Positions 39,865-50,200 of a stretch of DNA of 64,000 nt are shown one piece after another. Positions within the stretch are counted from its first letter, which is position 1; each line of letters begins with the position of its first letter. Under the pieces are notes generated by a model. That model saw only the letters and a list, made by a program, of their open reading frames with translations, made no database searches and was not told the origin of the DNA. The stretch spans positions 310,001-374,000 of the forward strand of contig OZ025729.1 of the NCBI GenBank assembly GCA_964019335.1, in the 5' to 3' direction. Both the position numbers and the translations under genes were made by a program. The DNA comes from Diplonema japonicum (taxonomy: Eukaryota > Euglenozoa > Diplonemea > Diplonemida > Diplonemidae).

Positions 39865-40095
39865 ATGAACTTCCCGTCCGTCCAAGAGATGGGTCTGGGA
39901 TTCGACTCTATAACGGGGTCCACACATGGGCACTACACAGTTGACAACAAAAAAAAAAAGATCGTGCGCCGTAAGGCCGGGGGCAAGGTGGGTGGAAGCC
40001 AGAGTACCGGGTACGAGGACATGGTGACGGGGGTGACGGCGCTAAGCGGTGTGAACCCAACAGGACCCAGCGACAACGACGCGTCTATTTACTGA
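39865..40095 (+). CDS. Small 76-aa protein, unknown
   Basis: Starts MNFPSVQEMGLGFDSI, contains a basic patch (KKKKIVRRKAGGK) at residues 29-41 and ends GPSDNDASIY. It lies between two solid genes on the same strand, with an acceptor-like TTTCCGAG (AG at 39793-39794) and A-run upstream. Codon usage looks like its neighbours (GC-rich third positions). No known domain; possibly a small nucleic-acid-binding protein given the basic patch. Confidence 0.5.
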   Translation: MNFPSVQEMGLGFDSITGSTHGHYTVDNKKKKIVRRKAGGKVGGSQSTGYEDMVTGVTALSGVNPTGPSDNDASIY

Positions 40096-40201
40096 GAGGA
40101 GGGGGAGGGGGGGGGAAGGGACTTGCTAGGCAGGCATATATTCTTTTTTTTATTTTAAAAATCCACTTCCACTTACTTTTAAAACTCACCTATTTTTTTT
40201 T

Positions 40202-40217
40202 TTTTTTTTTTCAACAG
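40202..40217 (+). promoter_or_regulatory. Predicted trans-splice acceptor of GT61 gene
   Basis: About 20 T followed by CAACAG, then 25 nt of A-rich leader to the ATG at 40243. One of the cleanest acceptor-like sites in the window. Confidence 0.55.
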
Positions 40218-40242
40218 TTAAAAAGCAATCAAAAAAAAAAAA

Positions 40243-41736
40243 ATGGGAGCGAGAGCAAAATGGCTCCTGGTAATCCTGATCACGATAATAGCAGGAACGT
40301 ACCTATACACAGGCGCCCCGGGGTACGACCACAGGAAAAGAGCTTCCCGTGCTTTCGAAAGGAGGAAAACACAGCGGATAACAAGAGGAGAGCACATGCT
40401 GCAACGCCCGGTCTTTATCGCACCGCCTGTTTCAATGGCACCGTCCCCTGCGAAGAGCAACGTACCGAAGGTGGAAATTATCGACGAGCTCCCGAAAAAA
40501 CTCGCGGATGACGATGGAGATGATATGTTTGTGACCACGGAGGTACAAAGAACATCTCAAAAGCATCACGATGACAGCCCAAAAGGGTGCAAAAAATGGG
40601 TAACCAGGGAAATGCTCGAAGAATTCAGAACGTCAAAGAAACAACTTTGCAAATTCGACATAAAGCTCAGCAACGAGACCATCGAGGGTACAGTCCACCA
40701 GTACATACACAAAACCCTCGAATACTCTCCAAGCGTGCAGCTGTACCACAACGCAGTAGGCGACAATATCTATCACGGCGACCTGTCAACAAGCTGCAAC
40801 AAACGCTCTCCTTTCGACTATTCAAGCACTCCTCTTAAAATCCTCGAGCACCCAGTGTACAGAAGCATACGATTCGACATGGTTAACCCGTACGAAGCAC
40901 ACCATGCTTATGTAAACGCATACTTCACCTTACGCTTTTTAAAGATCGACCCGGCAACTGTTCAATTTGTGTGGCGGGACAACCACTTCAAGTCCGGTAA
41001 CGACCACCGGTTCTGGAAGACGATCTCCAAAGGCTCCCCCCACGAGATTCGCTACATGAAAAACGATGTGAACCCGCAGGACGGTCGGATTCTTTTCAGA
41101 ACATTGATCGAGGGTCAGTCCACCGGGACATCCCTGCTCGTCACCAACAACTTCGGGAAAGAGGGTTCCGTGTTACGAGGCCGAGCGACTGATCATCACT
41201 GCAAATCACCTATTTTGGTAGAATACACAGAGTTCATGAGGGGCAGGCTTGGTATAACGATTAAAACCCCTACATTTGCACCGATTAAAGTGGTCTGGTC
41301 ATCGCGTGTTCCTTACAAACACGCGGACGGACGTATTGTCCAGCCGAGACGGCACATTTCTGACGAACCAAAAATGATTGAGTACTTGCGAACGTCCCTT
41401 GGAGAACGGTACACCGTGACCCCTATCAACTTCGGTGACATAACGTACGAAGAAATTCTTGCTTTGATGGCTGAAACCAACATTCTTGCCGGGGTTCATG
41501 GTGCTGGTCTAATCTACTCAATGTACCTTCGGCCCCACTCCGGGTTGGTCGAGGTTTTTGGTGGGGACAGAGGGCCTTCGAACAGGCATTACCACAACAT
41601 TGCTGCTTACATGGACTTGCATTATGAGAGTTACAATGCCAAAGCGCTGACGCGAGCCGATGGGCTCAAGGATGCTACCTTCAGAGCGATTAAGACTGTG
41701 GGTGAAAAAGTTGTGGCTGGTGGTGAACCGGCTTAA
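40243..41736 (+). CDS. Glycosyltransferase family 61 protein, type II membrane
   Basis: 497 aa. N-terminal signal anchor at residues 5-22 (KWLLVILITIIAGTYLYTG) after a short basic stretch, as in Golgi/ER type II enzymes. The C-terminal third has the GT61 (DUF563) signature: EEILALMAETNILAGVHGAG followed by LIYSMYLRPHSGLVEVFG at about residues 405-445, and upstream RRHISDEPKMIEYLR. GT61 members include plant beta-1,2-xylosyltransferases and EOGT, which adds O-GlcNAc to EGF domains. The neighbouring 1450-aa EGF protein makes that a tempting but untested link. Length is typical of the family. Intronless, intact. Confidence 0.85.
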   Translation: MGARAKWLLVILITIIAGTYLYTGAPGYDHRKRASRAFERRKTQRITRGEHMLQRPVFIAPPVSMAPSPAKSNVPKVEIIDELPKKLADDDGDDMFVTTEVQRTSQKHHDDSPKGCKKWVTREMLEEFRTSKKQLCKFDIKLSNETIEGTVHQYIHKTLEYSPSVQLYHNAVGDNIYHGDLSTSCNKRSPFDYSSTPLKILEHPVYRSIRFDMVNPYEAHHAYVNAYFTLRFLKIDPATVQFVWRDNHFKSGNDHRFWKTISKGSPHEIRYMKNDVNPQDGRILFRTLIEGQSTGTSLLVTNNFGKEGSVLRGRATDHHCKSPILVEYTEFMRGRLGITIKTPTFAPIKVVWSSRVPYKHADGRIVQPRRHISDEPKMIEYLRTSLGERYTVTPINFGDITYEEILALMAETNILAGVHGAGLIYSMYLRPHSGLVEVFGGDRGPSNRHYHNIAAYMDLHYESYNAKALTRADGLKDATFRAIKTVGEKVVAGGEPA

Positions 41737-41916
41737 AAAAAAAAAGATGCCCCCCCCCCCCCCCCCCCGATGCGATCAAAAGAAAACTCAAGCGCACAAC
41801 GAGCGGACGCTAAACCCTCGGTAGGCAAGAATATCCCCCCTCTTCTCTTTTTTTTTTCTTTTGAAAGCAAGGAGAGGGGAAAATACGATTTAAAAAAAAA
41901 AAAAAAAAAAGATTAA

Positions 41917-42303
41917 CCACTAAAGGACCATGAGGACATATGTGTCCTTAAGAAAAATTATCTTTTCTATGTGACACTTTTTGTGCCACACAGCCCCTGG
42001 ACTTTACTAAGACCCATTGTTCCGCGATTTTTTTTTATTTGAAATGCCCTTTTGCGCGAAGAACAAACACAAAAACCCGTCCCCAAGGGGGTTGCTGGTG
42101 TCTTTTTGTACTTATTATTTGAGAGCAGCTTCTCAGGACCTTCTGAAGAGCTTCTTCCAACTCCAGCACCACCTCAGATGAGGGTGGTGTGCGCTGGGGG
42201 ACAAATATCAACCGTATACCGGCCACTCGCATTTTTTTTTCCCGGGTTCATAAATAGACGGTCCTTGGCACTTTTTTCGCCAAAACCCCCGGTCCTTTAG
42301 TGG
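41917..42303. mobile_element. piggyBac-type MITE, family 3
   Basis: TTAA at 41913-41916 and 42304-42307 flank a 387-bp element with 13-bp perfect inverted repeats CCACTAAAGGACC. No transposase. The termini differ from the other two TTAA families. Confidence 0.7.
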
Positions 42304-42389
42304 TTAAATTAAAATAATTTGGAGTGTGTTTATCAAAGTGTTTTTTTATTTTTTTTTCCCTTCTCCTTTCTCGGTTCGGTACTACTGGC

Positions 42390-42500
42390 AGCACAGCGGA
42401 AGAACTTATTGCAGGGGCGAGAACAGGGTGCAAACTGCACGAGCTCAGAATACAAGGGCACCCCCCTGCAATCAAGTAGAACCGCGCTTGTGCAGTTGAC
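42390..42500 (+). repeat. SINE-like repeat B fragment
   Basis: GTGCAAACTGCACGAG, CCCCCTGCAATCAAGTAGA and GCTTGTGCAG match repeat B with short internal losses. Confidence 0.5.
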
Positions 42501-42635
42501 AAGGATGAATAATGGGGTCCAGAGGCTGCCAAAACATGCTGGTGGCGGTAACACCCCACGCCTACCTTAAAGAAGGAATAATGTAGGCTTCTTCTTTTCT
42601 TAATAATTCCTCCCTTCTCTCTCGTTTAATATGTG

Positions 42636-42908
42636 CCCCCCCCCCCCCCCCCCCCCTGAAGGGCTATGTTGGCAAGTAAAAAGCGTTTCCAAAAAAGATT
42701 TTCTTTTTTGAATAAAAAAAAAAAATATGAAACGGAATTTTTGGAGCCCATTTCCTTCACGAAAAACCAAATCGTTTCCCCCAAAAAGAAACTATTTTTG
42801 ATGTTTTTGAAAAAAGAAAAAAAAAAAAGTATATAGATAAACGAAAACCTTCCCCCCCCCCCCCCGTTTTTCTTACCAACATAGCCGCCGCCGTCCCCCC
42901 CCCCCCCC
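42636..42908. repeat. C-run-bounded fold-back element, copy 3
   Basis: C-runs at both edges (42636-42656, 42895-42908) plus one at 42852-42865. AAGGGCTATGTTGGCAAG at the left and CTTACCAACATAGCC at the right are inverted. Related to 4279-4485 by the GGGCTATG(C/T)TGGCA core. Confidence 0.55.
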
Positions 42909-42910
42909 TC

Positions 42911-43230
42911 ATTTTCTTCTACCAAGAAAAGAAAAAAAAAGGAAAATAAAAAACTATTTTTGTTTAGTTTTGTTAGTTGTAAACATTTTGTCGCCGATTT
43001 TTTTTTTTTTATTCGACATTTTTTTTTCTTTTCTTGAGTCACTCACTTTAAACTACAATTCCCTCGGAAATCGGAATCCAACTCGAGAAGAAGGATGAGC
43101 ATGATAGTGCTTTCAGCTTTCTGCAGTATAAGCTTCATGAAAAGCTGACCTGCTTCACCATTTTTATTATTTCACATTCGGGCGAATGGCGTCGGAGTGA
43201 AGGAGAAAATCATTTTCCACATACACCACG

Positions 43231-43293
<63 letters not shown>

Positions 43294-44413
43294 GCCCAGA
43301 TGAAGTGCTCCTCCCTCAGCTTTTCTTCTTGTGAAACACCGTTTAAAAGCCCCCCCCCCCCCCCCCCCCTCTTTTGCTGCTGGTATTTGAGCATGGGTAG
43401 GGAGCCCCCCAAGAAAAAGAATCAAAGGGAAACAAATGCAAGAAAAAACGGGATAAATCTAGCTGCGATAAAAAAAAAAAAAAAGAAAAAAGAGAGAGAG
43501 AGAGAAAGAGAAAGGAAACAAGGGGAAATGAATCCCCTTTTTCTTTTTTTTTTTTTTGTGGACCGTTGCTAACCACTTCGTTTCTTATCATATGTCATAT
43601 GTGAATTTTCTTTTTTTTTTTTTTTCCCAGGTGAAATTCACACACGATGGAAATGGAAATAGAAAGATAAAAAGATATTTGAAAAAGAAGAAGAAGCATA
43701 GTATGTTAAGTTATCGGTTTGATCGGTTTTAATTTTTTTGCTTTTTCGCTTTTAATTAAAAACCCGCCAAAAAAAGCGAAAAAACAGCTGTTCGGGAAAA
43801 TAATCCTTTTCTAAGTCGTTTCGATGCTCCCTGGGCCCCGGGATACGAATATAGGGGTTTTAAGCATGGTTGCATGCTCGCCTTTCATTTGACGTCAATT
43901 TAAAACCCGATTGTAATTAAACCCGCGGGTGATCGGTTAACCTTGGATACTATGAAGGAAAAAAAAAAAAAAGGAAAGAAAAAAGAACGGCAGCTAGAAA
44001 TGAGGAAAAAAGAGGAGAAAAAAAAAAGTGAAAGCAGAAGAAGTTCGTTACCCGGTGAATTGTAGATCTTGCAAAAAAACAAAAAAAAAGAATGGAAAAA
44101 GAGAAAAAGAAAGGGAAAAGAACACGTGATTTCTAAGGATGCAGCTCTTGAAATCACTGCATAGAAAAGACTAGTGAAAACAAAAATTGAGAATTAGAGA
44201 AAAAAAGAAAGGGGGAAAAAAAAAAAAAAAAAGAGAGATCAGTAAAAGTTTTCTTCTTTTTTCAGGGGCTGGTAATTTGGGTTGGAATTAATCAAAATAA
44301 TCGCAATCAAAGATGGCTGGGGAACCTCCACGTGGTGGCCCTGGGTCCCCTCCCAAGGGGGGGGAGCAAACTAGAAGGAGGCAGCATCATCAACATGGGT
44401 GCAGGTGGCGCGA
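42911..44413. other. Homopolymer-rich spacer and LINE 5' region
   Basis: Includes an A-run of more than 50 nt (about 43236-43291), a C-run (43350-43370), GA-rich stretches and a T-tailed repeat copy (43554-43605). TTTTTTCAG at 44257-44265 is followed by the probable LINE 5' end. An ATG at 44313 opens a 38-codon frame (MAGEPPRGGPGSPP) that stops before ORF1; it could be a frame-shifted ORF1 start near the G-run at 44359-44366. Confidence 0.45.
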
Positions 44414-46066
44414 ATGGCGAGGTCAGTGAAGCCGGTGCAAGCGCAGAAGGTGACGGCGAAGGAATGGCCTTCTCGTCAGGTGCAGGAGGTGCAGGAGAAG
44501 TGGATGGACGAGGACGACGACAACGACAGCAGCAGCAGCAGCACGATCGTACTGCGAGCCATCTGGAGGAGAGCCGCATCCGGGGAGGACGGGTGGGCGA
44601 AGGTGCAAGCGGACGCCAAGAACGAGACGGTGAAGGCACTCAAGGCGCTGGGAGTCACCCTGCGGGGGATCTCAGAGCCAAGAGGCGAGGCCTGGAAGGG
44701 ACAGCTGACCAAGCTGGACCTCCTGGTCTACGTGGCGGCCAACGAAGAAGGGAAGGCGAAGCAGGCTGGTGCGGGGGGCTTGTTCGTAGAGGACCGCAGG
44801 AGGAAGCGAGAGAAGCAGCCACCACTATGGCTGAGGACGTGGGACGTGGCGGCGGCGCGGGGGATCGGAGGACCTACGGCCACCCTCACAAGCAACGGGA
44901 GGGGTCTCGGTTTGGTGCAAGACGGGAACCTGGACAGCGACGACGCCAGACACAAAGCACAGGAGGCCGGCTTGCTGGTGGGAACAGGGGCCGGACGAAA
45001 GTTCGACCTCCACAGTGTGCCACGCGGGATCACGGGCGAGCAGGTGCAGGGCTTGCTACGGAACAACGGGTGGAAGGACGCGACGGTCATTCGCGTCATC
45101 CCGAAGAAGGGGCGGCAACTGGCGGTGGTCCAGTCGGCAGGGCAGCCCCCGTTCGGCGAGGTGCAGGTGGGGGAGCACCGGATGGCGCTGACGGCGGCGT
45201 GGAAGCAGCAACCACTGCAAATGGTGGTGGCGAAAGGGGAAACGAGGAAGGACCCCAACGAAAACTGCGACACACGATACTCCAAGCCCGAGTTCCTCTG
45301 TTTTTACGGCAAGAACAAGGGCGAGGAGTACTGGGCGGCCGCCGACCCCGAGAAGCTGCAGGAACGGGAGCAGAAGGACGCGACCGCGGACACGACCACA
45401 GAACAGAAGAAGAAGAAGACAAAGAAGCCGCAGAAGCAAGAACAACAACAACAACAACAACAGCAACAGAAGGACACCACGATCAACGCAACAGAGCTAG
45501 AGCAATACAAAATGCTCGTCACGAAGTTGCAGAGCGAAGTCGACCGCCTCAAAGATGCGCTAAGGAAGGTGGCACGCAGGGCGATGGAGAACAGGGCCGC
45601 GACGACCCCAGCAGCCACGACAAGCGCTGCATCCCCGAAGCGGCAGAGGAGCGGCACTCCGGAACAGAACACGGAGACGCCGACGGCGAAGAAGAAGCCT
45701 GCGACGGCGGCGGCGGCAGGTGCAGTGTCCCCGAAAAAGACAAGCACGAACACGAACACGAACAAGGCAGCGTCACCGAAGCGACAGAGGAGCCAGACTC
45801 CCTCACCCTCCCCGTCGCCGAAGAAGCCCGACCCCAGCAGCCCCGGCCACAGGAAGCCAACAACCTCGTCGGAAGGGAAGCTGCAAGGCAAGGAGAAGAA
45901 GAAGCAGAAGGTGCATGTCCATGCTTGGTCTGCGACCTACCAAGCCTCACAGGGTCAATGCGGGTCATGTCATGGCCAGCTGAAAGGCAGGAGGGCGAGG
46001 GTGTGCGCCATGGAGAACTGCAGGCGGGAACAATGCGTGAGCTGCATTGGAAACCTCCCCAACTGA
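44414..46066 (+). CDS. LINE ORF1 protein
   Basis: 550 aa from the ATG at 44414 (MARSVKPVQAQKVTAKEW). Residues about 190-290 have an RRM-like arrangement (FDLHSVPRGITGEQVQGLL, VIRVIPKKGRQLAVVQ). A Gln-rich stretch and a coiled-coil-like segment (YKMLVTKLQSEVDRLKDAL) follow at about 355-400, then a Ser/Pro/Lys-rich disordered part. The end is Cys-rich (CGSCHGQLKG...CRREQCVSCIG), a probable zinc-binding site. ORF1 proteins of LINEs bind their own RNA. ORF1 overlaps the start of the endonuclease frame by about 34 nt. The other two frames are also long here because of GC-rich codons; this one is chosen for its domain pattern. Confidence 0.7.
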   Translation: MARSVKPVQAQKVTAKEWPSRQVQEVQEKWMDEDDDNDSSSSSTIVLRAIWRRAASGEDGWAKVQADAKNETVKALKALGVTLRGISEPRGEAWKGQLTKLDLLVYVAANEEGKAKQAGAGGLFVEDRRRKREKQPPLWLRTWDVAAARGIGGPTATLTSNGRGLGLVQDGNLDSDDARHKAQEAGLLVGTGAGRKFDLHSVPRGITGEQVQGLLRNNGWKDATVIRVIPKKGRQLAVVQSAGQPPFGEVQVGEHRMALTAAWKQQPLQMVVAKGETRKDPNENCDTRYSKPEFLCFYGKNKGEEYWAAADPEKLQEREQKDATADTTTEQKKKKTKKPQKQEQQQQQQQQQKDTTINATELEQYKMLVTKLQSEVDRLKDALRKVARRAMENRAATTPAATTSAASPKRQRSGTPEQNTETPTAKKKPATAAAAGAVSPKKTSTNTNTNKAASPKRQRSQTPSPSPSPKKPDPSSPGHRKPTTSSEGKLQGKEKKKQKVHVHAWSATYQASQGQCGSCHGQLKGRRARVCAMENCRREQCVSCIGNLPN

Positions 46067-47277
46067 AAACGGGGAGGCGGAAACCGGGGTCAGAGGAGGA
46101 AGAGGACTTCGCGAGGCTCACGGCGCAGGGGATACATCCGAACCCTGGGCCCAACATGTACGTGTCGACAGTGAACGTGGCCTCCCTACGCAACCAAATA
46201 GAGGAGGTTACGACGAAGCTGGACGTCGACGTGATCTGCACGCAGGAGACGGCGCTGACCTTAGCTGGGCAGCAGGAGATGGAGCGGGAGCTCGGGAAGA
46301 AGACGAAGAAGAAGTGGAAGCCGATGTGGGGACCGCCGCAGCCGGGAAGGAAGGTGGAGGGAATCGCTTCGAACTGGGTAGCTCAGAGGGGAGGACTGGC
46401 AACCCTAATCCGAGAACCCAGGACAGCATCGCCAGGTTCTCTGGACACCAACGACCAATCTGAAGAACAACGCAGGAGGTGGCTGCACACTCAGGTCGCA
46501 ATCGATGGCAAACGCAGATGGCTACATATCATATCGATATACTGCCCGGCAGGAACAGGACGTGAAGAGACCGCAAAGAGGGAGACCCTCCTCCACTACA
46601 TCCTGCGGAAGAAGGCGAAGGAGCTCGGCAATGTGCCAATACTCGTCGTTGGCGACTTCAACACCGACGAGGCAAGATCCCCGGAACTGCGGAAGGCACT
46701 GCAGGCAGGATGGGCGGACACAGCGGACCTATGCGCAAAATGGAGAGGGAAACAACCTGATCCAACGTTTGTACGGGAGAACTGCGCCACGCGGATCGAC
46801 AGGATACTGGCAAGTCCGGAGGCAGTACCGGCCATCACCGGATGCCAAGTGAACCAAGCGATCAAGGGGACGGATCACCGGACACTGACGGTTGCACTTG
46901 AGCTCGACAGATTCAGGATGACGGTACAACGATACATGCTGCCGAGGGGTCTGGAGACGGCAGATGAGCCAACGGAAGAACAAGGAGCCGAAGCAGTGGA
47001 AGCAGCCGGATTCCGACAGTACCTGCACGAAGGAAATATAACAAAAGCCTTCGAGACCCTCTCCCGGTGCACCGAAGACCTCCTCATAGACCAACCAGTG
47101 GGGACGCCGGGGAGGGCAGCGTACGTCGGAAGAGGCAAACACACCAGCACAAAGGAGAAGGAAGTGTGCACCAACGACGACGGGAACGGTGGGTGCAGCT
47201 ACAACATGGCAAGCGCGACTGGAAAAGCTGAAGCTCAAGACGCGGACACTGCAACAACAGCTCGAGCAAGCAGTTGA
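46033..47277 (+). CDS. LINE ORF2 N-terminal part: AP-like endonuclease
   Basis: Probable start is the ATG at 46033 (MRELHWKPPQLKTG), inside the end of ORF1 in another frame. IHPNPGPN at about 46132, a 2A-like motif often found just before LINE endonucleases, precedes the domain. It has VNVASLRNQ, CTQETAL (catalytic Glu), VVGDFNTDEA (Asp, Asn), CATRIDRIL and GTDHRTLTVAL (terminal Asp-His). It nicks target DNA for target-primed reverse transcription. The frame runs past the domain to 47277, where the last ~25 residues look out of frame. The reverse transcriptase continues in the frame opened before 47189. Confidence 0.75.
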   Translation: MRELHWKPPQLKTGRRKPGSEEEEDFARLTAQGIHPNPGPNMYVSTVNVASLRNQIEEVTTKLDVDVICTQETALTLAGQQEMERELGKKTKKKWKPMWGPPQPGRKVEGIASNWVAQRGGLATLIREPRTASPGSLDTNDQSEEQRRRWLHTQVAIDGKRRWLHIISIYCPAGTGREETAKRETLLHYILRKKAKELGNVPILVVGDFNTDEARSPELRKALQAGWADTADLCAKWRGKQPDPTFVRENCATRIDRILASPEAVPAITGCQVNQAIKGTDHRTLTVALELDRFRMTVQRYMLPRGLETADEPTEEQGAEAVEAAGFRQYLHEGNITKAFETLSRCTEDLLIDQPVGTPGRAAYVGRGKHTSTKEKEVCTNDDGNGGCSYNMASATGKAEAQDADTATTARASS

Positions 47278-50200
47278 GGACAAGGGGCTAAGCAAGCCGA
47301 CCCTGAACACGATAAGAAACGTGAACAGGGAAGCAAAGGCTCTGGCAGTACCAGCTGAACCGGTGCCGCACGACGCTGTTCTCATAGAGGACATGCTGGC
47401 AGCAGCGCTGAACATGGAAGACGCAATTGCAGCTGAGGAACGGAAGAAAAGGACCGAGGCGAACACGTCACGGAGACGAGAATACCTGGCCGAGGTTGCA
47501 GCAGGACGCGAGACAACAAGACTGGTAAAAGTCGCGAGAGGCAAACGTCAAAGCGACGGAACCAGGGCGGTCAAGGAAGGGATGGTGCTCTTTGCGTCCC
47601 CCGGACTGATCGACAGCGTCATGCGCAAGGCGTGGAAGACCGTCTTTGCGAAATACGAGTCCCGACCGGAGCCCCTCTATGCCCCCTTCAAGGCAAAGTA
47701 CAGCAAGTTCGTGCAACGGCATGAGATGGAGAGGACACAACTGACGGGAGCAAGGCTGAGGGAAGTGCTCAGAAAGAAAAGCAAGAAAAGCGCGGCAGGC
47801 ATCGACGGGTGGAGGATGCTAGAGCTACGGAAACTACCAGAGTCAGTACTAGACGCCTGGGCGATGCTCTTCCATGCGATCGAAGCAACGGGGAGGTGGC
47901 CGGAAGCCATGAAAACGGCACTGGTTACCCTCGTACCGAAGTGCGACGATGCGGGACCACTGGAGCACAGGCCTATCACAGTCACATCTGCGGTGTACAG
48001 ACTCTGGGCATGCGCGCGACTGTCTGATATCCTCATCTGGCAGGAGAAATGGATACACGACAAGCAATACGGATTCCGCACGGGTTTCGGGACAGAGGAC
48101 GCACTTTTGGACCTCGCCCTTGACATCGAAGAATCCATTCTGGAGGGGAAACCGCTAGTCGGGGTGGCACTCGACTTTGCGAAATGCTTTGACAGTGTAC
48201 CGCAACAGCTGGTTCTGGAGCTGGTGGAGGACATGGGCATGGACACAGGCATCCTCAGGGCACTGAAAGGAATGTACGCAGGCATGCGAAGACGGTTCAG
48301 GTACGCAGCAGGCGTGGGGGAGGAGTTCCACACAACCAATGGAATCCTTCAGGGATGCCCGATTTCAGTGGTACTCATCAACGCGCTGTTGGCGGTACTA
48401 ATGAAGCAGGTGGAGAACGACACAGGGGTCCGCTCGCTGTCTTACGCGGACGATGCATACCTCTTGGCACGGCTCGGTGCGGCGTTGCAGGAAGGCGTAG
48501 ACGCAGTGGAAGCCTTCTGCAAACAGGTGGGGATGAAGCTCAACACCAGGAAGACGAAGACCTTTGCAGTGAACAGGAAGACACCGGAGGTGAAGGTGAA
48601 AGGCGAGGAACTGCAGCCGACACGGACTGTAGGAGTACTGGGAGCCAAGCTGCGGACAGACGGCAGGCCGCAAACCAACGGCGACAGGACGGCGGAGGCA
48701 CTCGGGACGCTGAGCAGGCTGGGAGCAACGCCGTTGTCCTTTCAGCAGAAGGCGAAGATCATCAGCAGCACGATCCTACCGAGCTGCCTCTACGACTGCC
48801 CATTCTCACCGCCGAAAACGGGACAAATGGCCACGCTGGTGAAGGAGACCACGTACGCGCTCTGGGGGCAGAAGTACTGCACCAGGAACCCAGGCACAGT
48901 ACTATCCGTGACACTGCCGGGACACACGAGCCACCCACAGATGACAGCCGCATACAGAGCACTTATGCTCCTATACAGAGCCTGCAAGAAGGACGACAAG
49001 CTGTGGACACGCTGCGACGCCATTGCCAAACGGTACAGCGGGAAGAAGATACCGGTGGGACCGGTGGGCATCATGATGGAAAGGTGGCTGCCTCAGATCA
49101 AGTTAAGCTGGGCACAGCTGAAGGACACCCACGCACTGGAAAAGGAGCCCTACAAGCACTACATCAGGGACCGACTCAGGCGGGCGGAAGCACAGGAAAT
49201 CATGAGCAAACGGAGCACCATGGGGGGCATGGAAGCTGCGGCAGCAGCGGAGACCAACGCGCTGTGGAGGAAGCTGGTGGTGACGGACCCGATTGCAGCA
49301 AGGGACGTGCGAAGGATCATCTCGGGGGCAGTGTTCTACATCAACCCACGGGGATGGCGCACGGACACGGTGGAGCACATCCCGATGGCGGAAGGAGAAG
49401 AAGACGAGGATGAAGACGAGGCTGAAGATGAACAAGAAGAAGAAGAAGAGGAAGGACAGGACACCGAAAAGTGGCTGATTGCGGAGGCGAGGAAGCAAGA
49501 AGCTAAGCAGGCCGAACCCACGACGGCACACTGCGACATCTGCGGTCAGGAGCAACAGCTGCCCAACATGCTGGAGCACGCACTGTGGGAGTGCGAAAAG
49601 GCCAAGGAAGTGCAACAGCGGGAAGAACACGAAGGCATGACGCGCAGGGGGCTGGAACCGTGTACGAAGCTGCATGGCATCCTGCCAAGGGGAGCAGGGA
49701 AGGATGTCAGGGAAAGGCTCGAAGGAACGCAGAGGTACCTGCTGGCGGTGGTGGGGGAGCGGGACGCAGCCCTACAAGCGAAGAGGCAGGAGGTGTACCA
49801 CACACACCAGTGGCTGGAGATCACACAAGGTCAAGAACACCCAGTACCGTCGGACAAGGACTTCGGCAAGCTACCGGCAGGGGATGTCCTACGGGAGTAC
49901 ACGAAGGAGGTGCTGAGGTGGATGCGGCAACTGCGCTGGTATGCAGGCAGCAGAAACACGTCAGTGTCGACGGTGGAGCTGGCACTGGATTTCGAGAACG
50001 TGACCGGGAAGACCCTTGGAGGGAAGCTGGGGGATCTCGCAGAAGTACAGCAGAAAGCGAGGAGATTGCATGGACTGATGAAGAAGATCTGGCACACATG
50101 GGAGCTAGGGAGGGTACTGAAGAAGGTGAAAGGAAGGAGGGCCTTCCCAGCTGAGCCGAGCACAAGGGTGCACACACTACGATCCATCGGGAGGACAAAG

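Noticed and set aside
44332-46032. 600-codon N-terminal extension of the endonuclease frame
   Set aside because: Open only because the overlapping ORF1 is GC-rich; composition is Gly/Arg/Glu noise with no domain before the 2A-like motif.
45304-46241. Long antisense frames over the LINE
   Set aside because: They mirror the GC-rich, repetitive ORF1/ORF2 coding strand, encode low-complexity Cys/Val/Ser strings and have no domain.
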